In this document: positions 26,504 to 35,785 of the stretch, one piece after another | How positions within the stretch are numbered: position 1 is the first letter of the stretch | Layout: each line of letters opens with the position of its first letter | From: Shewanella aquimarina | GTDB taxonomy: Bacteria > Pseudomonadota > Gammaproteobacteria > Enterobacterales > Shewanellaceae | Length of the DNA stretch: 64,000 nt | Assembly (NCBI RefSeq): GCF_023349185.1 | Contig: NZ_JAKIKY010000018.1 | Location: 1-64,000, forward strand | Reading direction: 5' to 3' | Program-made: the position numbers and the translations under genes | Notes under the pieces: generated by a model | Told to the model about the DNA's origin: nothing | The model's input: the letters and a program-made list of their open reading frames with translations, nothing else | The model's database searches: none

Positions 26504-27523
26504 ATGAGCAAAGATTTGCTACGCGAAGCCGCTATCAACCTCAAGAAAGCGGTCCCCTTGATGCTCAAGCATCAGATCCCGACGACCCCCACCAACTATG
26601 CCCTGTGGTATGCCTATGTCGGCCAGCAAAACCCCGAACTCATCACCAAGATGGATAAGATAGTCAATGAGCACAATACCTGCCCGCCGGTCACTGGCGA
26701 GCTGCTCTACCGCGAGCATATTGCCGATCCCAGCGAGGTTAACGTGCTCAACATGCGCCAGAATCTGGAGGCCATGACCATAGAGCTGTCACAGTCGATC
26801 AAGGATACCAACCAAGACGCTACCGCGTTTCAACAGAAGGTCAACAGCAACTTCAACCGTCTCAATCGCATCGAGGAGGAAGGCCTGAGCCTGGAGAAGG
26901 TATTGGGGCTGGTACGGGATCTGGTGAAAGAATCCGATGATATACGCCAGAGTACAGAGTATTTTACCGGTCGCCTAGACAAGGCCCAGGAAGAGATCGC
27001 CGCCCTGAGAGAAGCCCTGAAACAATCGGAACAAGACGTTTACCATGACGCCCTCACCGGCGCGCTCAACCGCCGCGCCTTCGACCAGGATCTCAAGGGC
27101 GTACTGGCTCAGAGCCCTGAGGGCACCTGCCTGATCTTGGCCGATGTGGACCATTTCAAGAATTTCAACGACACCTATGGCCACCATCTCGGCGACAACG
27201 TGTTAAAGGCGGTGGCCAAGCGCCTCAGCGAATCCTGCCGTGACGGGGTCAAGCTATATCGCTATGGCGGCGAAGAGTTTGCCCTCATCGTGCCCAACAG
27301 CCATCAACGCAAGGCCCGCCATCTGGCCGATGCCATGCGCCGGGCCCTGGAGAAGATCTCCCTCAAGGACAGACGCAAGAATCAGACAATCGATAAGATT
27401 AGCGCCTCTTTCGGGGTTAGCGAATGGAAGGCAAATGACACCTTCGAATCGCTTATCGAGCGCACTGATGGTTTCCTCTATGACGCCAAAAACCTGGGCC
27501 GAAACCGGGTAATGCCCCTCTAA
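26504..27523 (+). CDS. Diguanylate cyclase (GGDEF)
   Basis: The product makes cyclic di-GMP from two GTP. The 339 residues comprise an N-terminal helical region with NYALWYAYVG near residue 33, a coiled-coil linker (about 85-165) and a GGDEF domain (about 170-335) with the catalytic GGEEF at residues 255-259. The RxxD inhibitory site expected nine residues upstream of GGEEF is not intact (R-D-G-V), so product inhibition may be lost. There is no TM segment or signal peptide, so the protein is cytosolic. The ATG at 26504 is chosen for the TGGAG 5 nt upstream. It runs convergently toward the sortase gene. Confidence 0.93.
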   Translation: MSKDLLREAAINLKKAVPLMLKHQIPTTPTNYALWYAYVGQQNPELITKMDKIVNEHNTCPPVTGELLYREHIADPSEVNVLNMRQNLEAMTIELSQSIKDTNQDATAFQQKVNSNFNRLNRIEEEGLSLEKVLGLVRDLVKESDDIRQSTEYFTGRLDKAQEEIAALREALKQSEQDVYHDALTGALNRRAFDQDLKGVLAQSPEGTCLILADVDHFKNFNDTYGHHLGDNVLKAVAKRLSESCRDGVKLYRYGGEEFALIVPNSHQRKARHLADAMRRALEKISLKDRRKNQTIDKISASFGVSEWKANDTFESLIERTDGFLYDAKNLGRNRVMPL

Positions 27524-27526
27524 TCC

Positions 27527-28195
27527 CTACGATTGGAGTCGACCCGATGACTGGGTTGGCTCTGACGACGCGGGTAAACGCGTCGCCACCGCCTCCTCCA
27601 TAGGCTCGGCAATCACCACGAAACGCTGGCGGCTCTGCCCGCCTAAGCTATCGAAGGGGTAGCAGGTCACTAAGGTCAGGCGCAGGGCATCTTCCTGAGC
27701 CAGCAGCGCCGTATCTTGTTCATCCACCACCTGAGTCCCCAGCACGCGATAATTCACTACCTGCGCCGAGGCATCCTGCAGGGTGATCACCTGCCCCGGG
27801 TAGATCCCCTCGAGCCTGGCAAAATGGGTATCCCTGTGACCGGCAATGACCGTATTGCCCCAGTGATTGATCTGATTATCCGCCAGGATCGCGGCAGGCC
27901 CGAAGGCCAGATTACGCCCCGAGGCGCCCGCCAGCACGTAGAGGGGCGCACCACGGCGACGCCCCTGCTCGTCGGCAAAATGCAATTTAGCTATCGGGTA
28001 GGTATCGGCCCAGCTCCATGGCTTGTGGGCTTTACGATCCGCTAGGGTTCTATCCCATGCCCGCTCAATGAGGAACTGAGCAAAATGTGCCTTGGCTTGC
28101 ATATAACCTCCTTTAAAGATCAGTGTCATGGCCGCCATCAGTGCGGTCAACAGCAGGACATGCCTGAGTCCCAGGCGTCTGCGACGATTCATCAT
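27527..28195 (-). CDS. Class GN (marine proteobacterial) sortase
   Basis: This transpeptidase cleaves a C-terminal sorting signal and transfers the protein to an acceptor. The 222-residue product has an N-terminal TM anchor (HVLLLTALMAAMTLIF) and a sortase barrel. The catalytic residues are visible: His120 in VIAGHRDTHF, Cys178 in TLVTCYPF and an Arg at 189 or 191 in SRQRFVV. The start ATG overlaps the stop of its target gene (TGATG), so the two are translationally coupled. Sortases are rare in Gram-negatives; this class always travels with one dedicated target. The acceptor is unknown. Confidence 0.92.
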   Translation of the reverse strand: MMNRRRRLGLRHVLLLTALMAAMTLIFKGGYMQAKAHFAQFLIERAWDRTLADRKAHKPWSWADTYPIAKLHFADEQGRRRGAPLYVLAGASGRNLAFGPAAILADNQINHWGNTVIAGHRDTHFARLEGIYPGQVITLQDASAQVVNYRVLGTQVVDEQDTALLAQEDALRLTLVTCYPFDSLGGQSRQRFVVIAEPMEEAVATRLPASSEPTQSSGRLQS

Positions 28196-30480
28196 CAGGC
28201 CTCCTGGCGTCTGCGCCACAGCCCCTGCAAGCAGGGAAGATAACTCACCCAATAGGCGCCAATCAGCAGCAACATCATGGCCCCCAGCGCCAGATAGAGA
28301 CGGCTCTCGGTAGCGGTTTGCGGCCACTGAGATTGCACAGGCATAGGTGCGGGTTTAAACAGCTCCAAGGCGTCCATCGCTTCGGGGCGTGAAGGTGTTT
28401 TATCCACCGCCACCAGGCTGGTGTAGGGGCTGACCAGGTGGTAATCCATCGCCAGTCGGGTGACACGCTCTTTTATCGCGGCTTGGTTCTGCACATTCTT
28501 GCTCAGTTGCAGGCTGGCAATTTGATTGCGCGCCCAGATGAGATCGATTCCCCTTGGCTTCTCGCCCCCCACCAAGGCCAAGCGACGCTGCCAGTGCTTG
28601 CCATCGAGATCGCCCGAGATGATCAGGGCATCACTTCGGGCTCGCTCCGCAGGGGTTAGCCTCATCGCCACCATGATGGGCTCATGGGCATAGAGATCGC
28701 CAATCTGTACCGGCCAGTAGTCGGGAATAGAGCCATCATCCAGGGTCAGTGTCACATCGCTAATCTGTGGCGATTCAATTTTCTCCAGCAGCTCGCCTAT
28801 CTTGGCGTCCACCTCACTGATCTTGCCCACATAGGTATAGGTGCCACGTCCCGCCCTGGCGGCGCGCTCCATGAAGTAGCCATTCGGCGCCGAACCTATC
28901 CCTACGGTAAACAGACGCTGATGTCCGATATTGGCGGCAATAAGCGCAAACAGCGACGCCTCGTTACCCACGGCGCCATCGGTAATAAACACCACCTGCT
29001 TCAACCGCTCGGGTCTCCCCGATGAAGCAATGGACGAGACGCCTGTGTCCGGCTGACTCAGTGCCCTCAGCAGCGCCGGCGCCATCTCTGTGCCGCCATC
29101 GGCCTCAAGACTCTGCACGAACAGGTTGGCCTTGCCCAAGTTCGCGGCGGTGGCCGAAAGCGCCACCGGCGACAGGCTACGCACGCTGCTGTCAAAGGCG
29201 ATCACATTGAAAGTGTCCTGACTACTCAGCCCGGCTAAGGCATTTAAGATAGCCGACTTTGCCTGCGCGATAGAGTCGCCGGTCATGGAGCCCGAGGTGT
29301 CGATGACCAAAGTTAACTCTCTTGGTAGACGCAGGCGTGCCTTATTCTGAGGCGGCATCAGCATGACCAGGGCGTAGCTGTCTTGCTGAGCAAGTTTTTG
29401 CATGCCTTGCTCGTAGCTCTGCGCCTCATCATTACCAGCGGATGAAACGGCTAGCGGCTGATGTGTCTTGCCCAGCTGAGCAAACATCACGGCGCTTGGC
29501 TGCTCGGCAAGCTGTGGGCGCCACTTGAGCAGAAAGTCTCTGTCAGGCCTGAGGCTAGAGGTGAGATTCAGGCCTATCTTGGTGCCGCCAAGCTGGGTTT
29601 GGCGCATCTGATGATAAGGGGTCTCCAGTCGGCTGATGGCCATACCCGCATCCAGTACCACATCCAGATAGAGCTTCTGCTCATCGCTCTGTGCGCCCTC
29701 ATTCAGGGCGTTAAGTCCTTGTGCATCGTTAACTGATGCTTGTTCTAAGTCTGGAGCCTGCCCCTTGGGAAAGTATCTCGGGGTGATGGCCGTAGGAAAA
29801 CGCAGGCTGAACTCGCCATCTTGATAACGCACCTGCTGCTGATAGGCGATCTCAACGACCAAGGCCTCGCCCGGGCCCAGATTCGCCACCTCTGAGGTGA
29901 AAATATTGGGTCTTTGCTGACTTACCAGGCTGGCCTTCTTGCCGCTGGCCTTTGCCTGTTCGAAGGTTTGCCTCGCCACAGCCTTGGGCTGGATCTCACC
30001 GATTATCACCCGCTGGCCGATATGCAGCTTGAGGCTGTCGACCGCCGCATCATGAGGCAGCGGAAATTGATAGCGGCCATTGAGCCAATGCTCGCTGTCG
30101 TTCACAAACACCTGCTTTACCGACACCCGATTGATCCAGCCGGAGATGTTCATCTGCACCTGGGTATCCACCGCAAGCGCCGTCGCCGGCAAGCCTTTGC
30201 CCAATTGAACGCCATTTAGACGATACTCGAGCATGCCCTGCCCCAGAATAGGTTCGTCGGCTACCGGTAGGTCAAAATGGTGCAGCTGCTCGTCAAATCT
30301 GGCACCTTGCACATTAGGTTCGGATAGCTGACTCATGCGCCCAAAGGCAGGCGCCGCCGAGCTGAGCGCAGTAACACTTAACATCAAGGCGGCAAGTACC
30401 AGACGCTGGCGAGAAAAAAACGCCCCCCTCGGGGGGCAAAGGTCGGTCTGGTTCATCCTGAAATACGGGCGTGGCAACAT
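28195..30480 (-). CDS. Sortase target protein with VIT and von Willebrand A domains
   Basis: The single predicted substrate of the adjacent sortase. The 761 residues start with a late hydrophobic signal segment (RLVLAALMLSVTALSSAAPAFG). A VIT domain (about 80-200) and a vWA domain with MIDAS motif DTSGS (near residue 365) follow. The C-terminus has a sorting signal: WPQTA, then a TM helix and an RRR tail. The first position is Trp where LPXTG has Leu. vWA domains usually bind metal and protein ligands, so a surface adhesion role is plausible but unproven. The ATG at 30478-30480 is chosen because AAGGAG lies upstream. Confidence 0.9.
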   Translation of the reverse strand: MLPRPYFRMNQTDLCPPRGAFFSRQRLVLAALMLSVTALSSAAPAFGRMSQLSEPNVQGARFDEQLHHFDLPVADEPILGQGMLEYRLNGVQLGKGLPATALAVDTQVQMNISGWINRVSVKQVFVNDSEHWLNGRYQFPLPHDAAVDSLKLHIGQRVIIGEIQPKAVARQTFEQAKASGKKASLVSQQRPNIFTSEVANLGPGEALVVEIAYQQQVRYQDGEFSLRFPTAITPRYFPKGQAPDLEQASVNDAQGLNALNEGAQSDEQKLYLDVVLDAGMAISRLETPYHQMRQTQLGGTKIGLNLTSSLRPDRDFLLKWRPQLAEQPSAVMFAQLGKTHQPLAVSSAGNDEAQSYEQGMQKLAQQDSYALVMLMPPQNKARLRLPRELTLVIDTSGSMTGDSIAQAKSAILNALAGLSSQDTFNVIAFDSSVRSLSPVALSATAANLGKANLFVQSLEADGGTEMAPALLRALSQPDTGVSSIASSGRPERLKQVVFITDGAVGNEASLFALIAANIGHQRLFTVGIGSAPNGYFMERAARAGRGTYTYVGKISEVDAKIGELLEKIESPQISDVTLTLDDGSIPDYWPVQIGDLYAHEPIMVAMRLTPAERARSDALIISGDLDGKHWQRRLALVGGEKPRGIDLIWARNQIASLQLSKNVQNQAAIKERVTRLAMDYHLVSPYTSLVAVDKTPSRPEAMDALELFKPAPMPVQSQWPQTATESRLYLALGAMMLLLIGAYWVSYLPCLQGLWRRRQEA

Positions 30481-30519
30481 CTTATTTCTCCTTTTACGCG
30501 TTGCTTCATGGTGCAAAAT

Positions 30520-31275
30520 CTAGTTTGAAGCCAGAGCGGTATCGCCAGGCAGCAACTTGATGGTCACGCGGCGATCGAAGAAATCATTTTCGAAGCTCTG
30601 CTCATCCTTAACCGGTGCGCTGGCACCATAGGCCTTGGCATCGAGCCTGGCCTCATCCACGCCTTTAGATACCAGGTAACTTCTTACCTCGGCGACGCGC
30701 TGCTCAGACAACGCCTGGTTATAGCTGCTGTCGCCGCGTCTATCGGCGTAACCAGTCAGATCCAGCTTGAGCTGGGGCGAGATTGCCATGGCATCGGCCA
30801 CCTCATCGAGCTGCCCCTTAAAGTGAGGCTCGACGGTCGATGAGCCCGTCTTAAACTGGACGTTGAGCCCCAGGGCCAACTCTTCTAAACGGGTGCCTTG
30901 ATGCTGTCTAAGCTGTGCCAGTTCTACCTTGGCCTCTTGATACTCCTGCTGCACCGTCAGCAGCGCCTCGTTTTGCTGCTTGAGCGCCATCAGGCGACTC
31001 TCCTTCTCGGCCAATGCAGCCTGCTGCTGTTTGATCTCGCTGTCGTTGGCCACCGTCTGGCCTATCATGCCACCGGTAAAGGCGCCGATAATCGCGCCCA
31101 CAGGGCCGGCTACCACGGCGCCCAGCACTATGCCTGAGCCGACACCGATAAGCGCCTCTTCATCTGTCGTGCTGCTGTTTGTCGTTTGCGTCGCTTGAGT
31201 TGCGGGGGCAGCGAAAGCCATTGAGCTGCCAAATAATGAAACACTGATTAATGCGGCGATGATCTGCTTCTTCAT
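30520..31275 (-). CDS. pdsO: Sortase-associated OmpA-like protein PdsO
   Basis: This 251-residue envelope protein has a signal peptide (1-22), then a glycine-zipper region (GSGIVLGAVVAGPVGAIIGA, about 47-66), a coiled coil (about 80-125) and a C-terminal OmpA-like peptidoglycan-binding domain with TGYADRRGD near residue 173 and LSEQRVAEVRSYL. It is the first gene of the minus-strand operon PdsO, target, sortase. The OmpA domain suggests it links the system to peptidoglycan. The ORF starts with GAGGAT upstream of the ATG. Confidence 0.9.
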   Translation of the reverse strand: MKKQIIAALISVSLFGSSMAFAAPATQATQTTNSSTTDEEALIGVGSGIVLGAVVAGPVGAIIGAFTGGMIGQTVANDSEIKQQQAALAEKESRLMALKQQNEALLTVQQEYQEAKVELAQLRQHQGTRLEELALGLNVQFKTGSSTVEPHFKGQLDEVADAMAISPQLKLDLTGYADRRGDSSYNQALSEQRVAEVRSYLVSKGVDEARLDAKAYGASAPVKDEQSFENDFFDRRVTIKLLPGDTALASN

Positions 31276-31399
31276 GGGAAAATCCTCAAGTTGACATGGA
31301 TGGGTTTAATCAGAACCTTGTGGTCCTGTCGATGAGGTCATTAAACATGAGTGAAATGGCAAGTCCGGGGTGCAAAAATGACGATGCGCAGACCAAATG

Positions 31400-31415
31400 T
31401 GGCAAGAAAATGGCA
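31400..31415 (+). promoter_or_regulatory. Candidate sigma-54 promoter for pdsRS
   Basis: TGGCAAG-N4-TGGCA has GG and GC at the -24 and -12 spacing of sigma-54 promoters and matches the fuller consensus TGGCACG-N4-TTGCA except at two positions. It lies 80 bp upstream of the pdsR start. No nearby enhancer protein is seen, and PdsR itself is not of the NtrC type. Confidence 0.35.
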
Positions 31416-31494
31416 TTTGTCTCGGGCCACTTTTCTCCCCGGCATTTTGCTGTATAGTCACACTCCAGAAACACTAAGCTGTAATGGATGGATC

Positions 31495-32187
31495 ATGAAG
31501 CGTATTGCAATAGTTGAAGATGAGGCGGCTATCCGCGAAAACTACAAAGAGGTGCTGCAACAGCAAGGCTACTTTGTGCAGGCGTACGCCAATCGCCCCA
31601 GCGCCATGGAGGCCTTCAACACTCGTCTGCCTGACTTAGCGATAATCGATATTGGCCTGGAAGATGAGATAGACGGTGGCTTTACCCTGTGCCAGTCGCT
31701 CAGGGCCATGTCGAACACTTTGCCTATCATCTTTTTGACCGCCAGAGACAGTGACTTCGACACCGTCTGCGGCCTGAGACTGGGCGCCGACGACTACCTG
31801 AGCAAAGACGTCAGCTTCCCCCATCTGATCGCACGCCTGGCCGCGCTATTTAGGCGCTCGGACATCCAAAATGGCGCCAACCCGCAAGATGGCATGATAG
31901 AGCACGGCAACCTGACCATAGATGTCAACCGCATCCAGGTCTACTGGAAGCAGCAGCCTATCGAGCTGACGGTCACCGAATTTTGGATGGTGCACGCTCT
32001 GGCCAAGCGCCCCGGCCACGTGCGTAGCCGCCAGGCATTGATGCAAGATGCCAAGATCTATGTGGATGACAGCACCATCACCTCCCATGTGAAGCGGATC
32101 CGCAAGAAATTTATCAGCCAAGACCCTGAGTTCGATTGCATCGATACCGTCTACGGCATGGGCTACCGCTGGGATACCCAAGACTAA
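31495..32187 (+). CDS. pdsR: Response regulator PdsR of the sortase system
   Basis: This OmpR-type regulator has a receiver domain (1-120) with the acidic pair at residues 8-10, the phosphorylated Asp52 and the Lys in LSKD, and a C-terminal winged helix (about 130-228). The 230 residues are standard. It is separated by 2 nt from the cognate kinase gene and is divergent from the pdsO-target-sortase operon, which it probably controls. The ATG at 31495 starts exactly at the receiver (MKRIAIVEDE); earlier start codons would add unrelated sequence. Confidence 0.92.
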   Translation: MKRIAIVEDEAAIRENYKEVLQQQGYFVQAYANRPSAMEAFNTRLPDLAIIDIGLEDEIDGGFTLCQSLRAMSNTLPIIFLTARDSDFDTVCGLRLGADDYLSKDVSFPHLIARLAALFRRSDIQNGANPQDGMIEHGNLTIDVNRIQVYWKQQPIELTVTEFWMVHALAKRPGHVRSRQALMQDAKIYVDDSTITSHVKRIRKKFISQDPEFDCIDTVYGMGYRWDTQD

Positions 32188-32189
32188 GC

Positions 32190-34361
32190 ATGTTTAATCT
32201 GCCCATCGGCCTGCGCACTAAGGTCGCCATACTCTCTCTCTTTCTGCTCTGCCTGCCCTGGCTTGGCTACCAATATGTGTGGGAGATGGAAAAATACCTG
32301 CGCCACGGTCAGGAGAAGACCCTGGAGGGCACGACCCAGGCGCTAGCCACCGCCCTGCATGAACGTCCTAAGCTGTTCGACAAGCAGGCGAGTTTTCTGT
32401 CACAAGTCAAGAAGGGGCGGGATCTCTACGCCTACCCGTTAACCGGCCCTATCCATCTGGACGGCAAGCTGGGCGAATGGGCCGATAATCGTCACCGCGC
32501 TCTGACCTATGGCGCCGACCATCAGCTGTTTAAGGCAGATGACGGCAAGCCGCTCAACATCCGCTTTACCCACATGGTGGGTAAGTACGCCGGTTACCTC
32601 TATGGTTATTTCGAGGTGACAGATCCTAAGGTGATCTACCGCGGCACCAACAGCCTGCGCATCGACAACAACGATCATCTGGCCATCGCCACCCTGGCGC
32701 CCGATGGCCAATTTCGTCGCTATATCGTGGCCACCATACGCGACGGCTGGATCAGCGCCTTCGAGCTACCCGCCGATCCACGTAAGTCACAGCCGGTCAC
32801 CCCAGAGGTGCGCATCCAGGGCAAGTGGCTAAAAACCGACAAAGGCTACAATATCGAGCTGAGGATGCCGCTGGAGATGGTGGGCAGCAAGCTGGGCTTT
32901 GCCATTGTCGATGTCAACGACAGGAAAAAACGTCATGTCGAGGCGATAGTCGGCACCTCGGCCACAGATGATGTCAGCAAGTTAGGTACTGTGCTCGTGC
33001 CCTCGCCTGAGATCGAGAGCATCATCAAGGGGATGAGCCATAACAGCTCACGGATCTGGGTGGTGGATCGCCACGGCCGGGTATTGGCAAAGTCGGGCGA
33101 CATCTACAGCAGCACCAACGTGTGGGCGCAGACGGCGACCGAGCAGACGCCGGATACCTTCTGGGGCCGCTTTAAGCAGCAGTTCCTGCACCCGCTCTAC
33201 TATCGTATTCTGACCACCCCACCTAAGCATTTCGTCGACTCGCTCAAGGACTCTACCGTGCTGGAGGGCAGCCATATCCGCAAGGCCCTGGCCGGCCAAT
33301 TTGGCTCCACCTGGCGACTAACCCCGGACGGCAAGGCGGTGATCCTGGCCGCCGCCAGCCCTATCTGGATAGACGATGACGTGATGGGCGTGGTGATCGC
33401 CGAAGAGACCACCCACGGCATCCGCACCCTGCGTAACAAGGCGCTGGAGAAGCTGTTCAACGTCATCTTGACCATTATGAGCATGGGCACCCTGGCGCTC
33501 TTCTTCTTCGCCTCCAGCATCTCCAGCCGTATTCGTAAGCTGAGAGACGATGCCGAACAGGCCATCGACAGCCAAGGCAGGATCAGAAAGGCGATCGTCG
33601 GCTCCAAGGTGCGCGATGAAATCGGCGATCTCAGCCGCAGTTTTGCCAGCATAGTCGGGCGTCTGAGCCAATACACCCACTATCTGGAGAATATGTCTTC
33701 ACGCCTGGGGCATGAGCTGCGTACCCCTGTGGCCGTGGTGCGCTCGTCCCTCGAACATCTCAACAGCCAGGATCTGCCGCCCCAGCATCAAAAGTATGTG
33801 GACAGAGCCCACGAAGGGGTGAGCCGACTCAACATGATCCTCAACAACATGAGCGAAGCCACCCGCCTCGAAGAGGCACTGACCGATGCCGAGGTGGACA
33901 ACTTCCCCCTCTCCAAGGTGGTAGCCGGTTGCATGCAGGGCTATCAGATGACCTACGCCAATCAGGTATTTGAGCTGGAGATCGACAAGGACCCCATGAC
34001 CATGCGCGGCGTTCCCGAGTATATCGCCCAGCTGATGGATAAGCTGATCGCCAACGCCATCGAGTTCAGCCAGAGCGATACGCCGATCAAGGTGTCACTC
34101 AAGGCCAAGGGCAGACAGGCGCTACTGAGCGTCAGCAATCATGGGCCATCATTGCCCGCCAACATGGGCGAGCAGATCTTCGAGTCTATGGTATCTGTAC
34201 GTGCCCAGAAGGCGCAGGACAAGCCTCACCTTGGACTCGGCCTCTATATCGCCCGCTTGGTCACCTACTTCCACAACGGTACCATTCGCGCCGAAAACCT
34301 GATGCAGGATAATCAGGCCGTCGGGGTGGTTATCCATGTCCGTCTGCCGCTAAAGGCCTAA
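32190..34361 (+). CDS. pdsS: Sensor histidine kinase PdsS of the sortase system
   Basis: This 723-residue inner-membrane kinase has an N-terminal TM helix (about 9-27) and a large periplasmic region (about 30-410). The first part (LDGKLGEW near residue 93, then strand-rich sequence to about 270) resembles a CBM9-like carbohydrate-binding fold. A second TM helix (about 425-447), HAMP-like region, HisKA with His508 in HELRTPVAVV and an HATPase domain with GLGLYIARL follow. It partners PdsR. A carbohydrate ligand is an inference from the fold. Confidence 0.9.
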   Translation: MFNLPIGLRTKVAILSLFLLCLPWLGYQYVWEMEKYLRHGQEKTLEGTTQALATALHERPKLFDKQASFLSQVKKGRDLYAYPLTGPIHLDGKLGEWADNRHRALTYGADHQLFKADDGKPLNIRFTHMVGKYAGYLYGYFEVTDPKVIYRGTNSLRIDNNDHLAIATLAPDGQFRRYIVATIRDGWISAFELPADPRKSQPVTPEVRIQGKWLKTDKGYNIELRMPLEMVGSKLGFAIVDVNDRKKRHVEAIVGTSATDDVSKLGTVLVPSPEIESIIKGMSHNSSRIWVVDRHGRVLAKSGDIYSSTNVWAQTATEQTPDTFWGRFKQQFLHPLYYRILTTPPKHFVDSLKDSTVLEGSHIRKALAGQFGSTWRLTPDGKAVILAAASPIWIDDDVMGVVIAEETTHGIRTLRNKALEKLFNVILTIMSMGTLALFFFASSISSRIRKLRDDAEQAIDSQGRIRKAIVGSKVRDEIGDLSRSFASIVGRLSQYTHYLENMSSRLGHELRTPVAVVRSSLEHLNSQDLPPQHQKYVDRAHEGVSRLNMILNNMSEATRLEEALTDAEVDNFPLSKVVAGCMQGYQMTYANQVFELEIDKDPMTMRGVPEYIAQLMDKLIANAIEFSQSDTPIKVSLKAKGRQALLSVSNHGPSLPANMGEQIFESMVSVRAQKAQDKPHLGLGLYIARLVTYFHNGTIRAENLMQDNQAVGVVIHVRLPLKA

Positions 34362-34427
34362 TAAGGGTTCAGGACTAATAAGGCTCAGAAAAAGCGGAAA
34401 CGACTCCAATAAATCTCACTTTCATTT

Positions 34428-34451
34428 AGCCGTATAGATGTTAAGATGGCT
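34428..34451 (+). promoter_or_regulatory. Three tandem met boxes upstream of metC
   Basis: Three adjacent 8-mers, AGCCGTAT, AGATGTTA and AGATGGCT, match the MetJ box AGACGTCT at six, five and six positions. They end 29 bp upstream of the metC ATG. MetJ binds tandem boxes cooperatively, so methionine repression is likely. Confidence 0.7.
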
Positions 34452-34480
34452 ACACTTAGTTGCCAACACGAGAGTATGGG

Positions 34481-35683
34481 ATGAAAAGAGAGACCAAAAT
34501 AGTCAGCGTCGGCCGCGACAAGAAATGGAGCAAGGGGGTGATCAACCCGCCTGTGTTTCGCGCCTCCACCGTGGTGTTCGACACCATAGAAGAGATGCGC
34601 CACGCCACCAAGAACCGCGCCAACGGCGAGATGTTCTATGGTCGCCGCGGTACCCCTACCCACTTCGCCTTTCAGGCGGCGATTGCCGAACTCGAAGGTG
34701 GCGTCGGCACAGCCCTCTATCCCTCTGGCTCGGCGGCCATCTCAGGCGCCCTGCTCTCCTTCCTCAAGGCGGGCGATCATCTCTTGATGGTCGACACCGC
34801 CTATGAACCCACGCGGGATCTGTGCGACAAGCTACTCAAGGGCTTCGGCATAGAAACGACTTACTATAATCCCCTCATCGGCGACGGCATCGAGGAGCTT
34901 ATCCGCCCCAACACCAAGGTGCTGTTTCTCGAGTCTCCAGGCTCCATCACACTGGAGGTGCAGGATGTGCCGACCCTGAGCACCATAGCCCATAAACATA
35001 ATATGGTGGTGATGCTGGACAACACCTGGGCATCGCCAATCAATTGTCGTCCCTTCGAGCTGGGCGTCGATATCTCGATTCAGGCGGCGACCAAATATAT
35101 CGTCGGTCACTCGGATGTGATGCTGGGCACGGCCACCGCCAACCAGGCCCATTGGGACCAACTGAGGGAAAACAGCTACCTGATGGGACAATGCACCTCG
35201 GCAGACGATATCTATCTCGCCAGCCGCGGCCTGCGTACCCTGGGCGTACGTATGGCCCAACATGAGAAGAATGGCCTCGAGGTCGCCAACTGGCTGGCCA
35301 CACGCCCCGAGGTTGATCATCTGCGCCATCCCGCCTTCGACACCTGCCCTGGGCATGAATTTTTTGAGCGGGATTTCAGCGCCTCAAACGGCCTCTTCTC
35401 CTTCGTGCTCAAGCGCGGCAACATTAAGGCAGTCACCGCCTTCGTGGAAAACATGCAGCATTTCAAGATGGGCTTCTCCTGGGGCGGTTACGAGAGCCTG
35501 ATCCTGGGCGTCTTCGGCATCGACAAGTTGCGCACCGCTACCCAGTGGGACAGCAGCAAACCATTGATTCGATTGCATGTAGGCCTGGAAAACCCTGAAG
35601 ATCTCATCAAAGATCTCGAGGCAGGTTTTGCCCGCTATAATGCGGTTTTGCAAGGCACTGCCGGTGAGGGGCCATCAGCTTAG
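34481..35683 (+). CDS. metC: Cystathionine beta-lyase
   Basis: This PLP enzyme cleaves cystathionine to homocysteine, pyruvate and ammonia in methionine synthesis. The 400 residues match E. coli MetC (395). The PLP lysine is Lys205 in ATKYIVGHSD. The family segments YGRRGTPTH near residue 54 and ALYPSGSAAIS near 85 are present. Upstream met boxes favour MetC over the related cystathionine gamma-lyase. The ATG at 34481 is used; an upstream TTG would add seven residues. Confidence 0.95.
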   Translation: MKRETKIVSVGRDKKWSKGVINPPVFRASTVVFDTIEEMRHATKNRANGEMFYGRRGTPTHFAFQAAIAELEGGVGTALYPSGSAAISGALLSFLKAGDHLLMVDTAYEPTRDLCDKLLKGFGIETTYYNPLIGDGIEELIRPNTKVLFLESPGSITLEVQDVPTLSTIAHKHNMVVMLDNTWASPINCRPFELGVDISIQAATKYIVGHSDVMLGTATANQAHWDQLRENSYLMGQCTSADDIYLASRGLRTLGVRMAQHEKNGLEVANWLATRPEVDHLRHPAFDTCPGHEFFERDFSASNGLFSFVLKRGNIKAVTAFVENMQHFKMGFSWGGYESLILGVFGIDKLRTATQWDSSKPLIRLHVGLENPEDLIKDLEAGFARYNAVLQGTAGEGPSA

Positions 35684-35723
35684 CTTGCTTAACTTGCTTA
35701 GCCCTAACCCAGCTTGATTCCAT

Positions 35724-35756
35724 AAAAAACGCCGTCAGAGATGACGGCGTTTTTCT
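35724..35756 (+). terminator. Rho-independent terminator of metC
   Basis: ACGCCGTC and GACGGCGT arms (35729-35750) are flanked by an A-run and a T-run, so the hairpin could work in both directions. Confidence 0.93.
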
Positions 35757-35785
35757 TCGATTAATATTGCTTGCTAATACAATTT

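Noticed and set aside
31342..31357. Second sigma-54-like sequence TGGCAAG-GGGGTGC ahead of pdsR
   Set aside because: The GG and GC dinucleotides are two bases too far apart for sigma-54.
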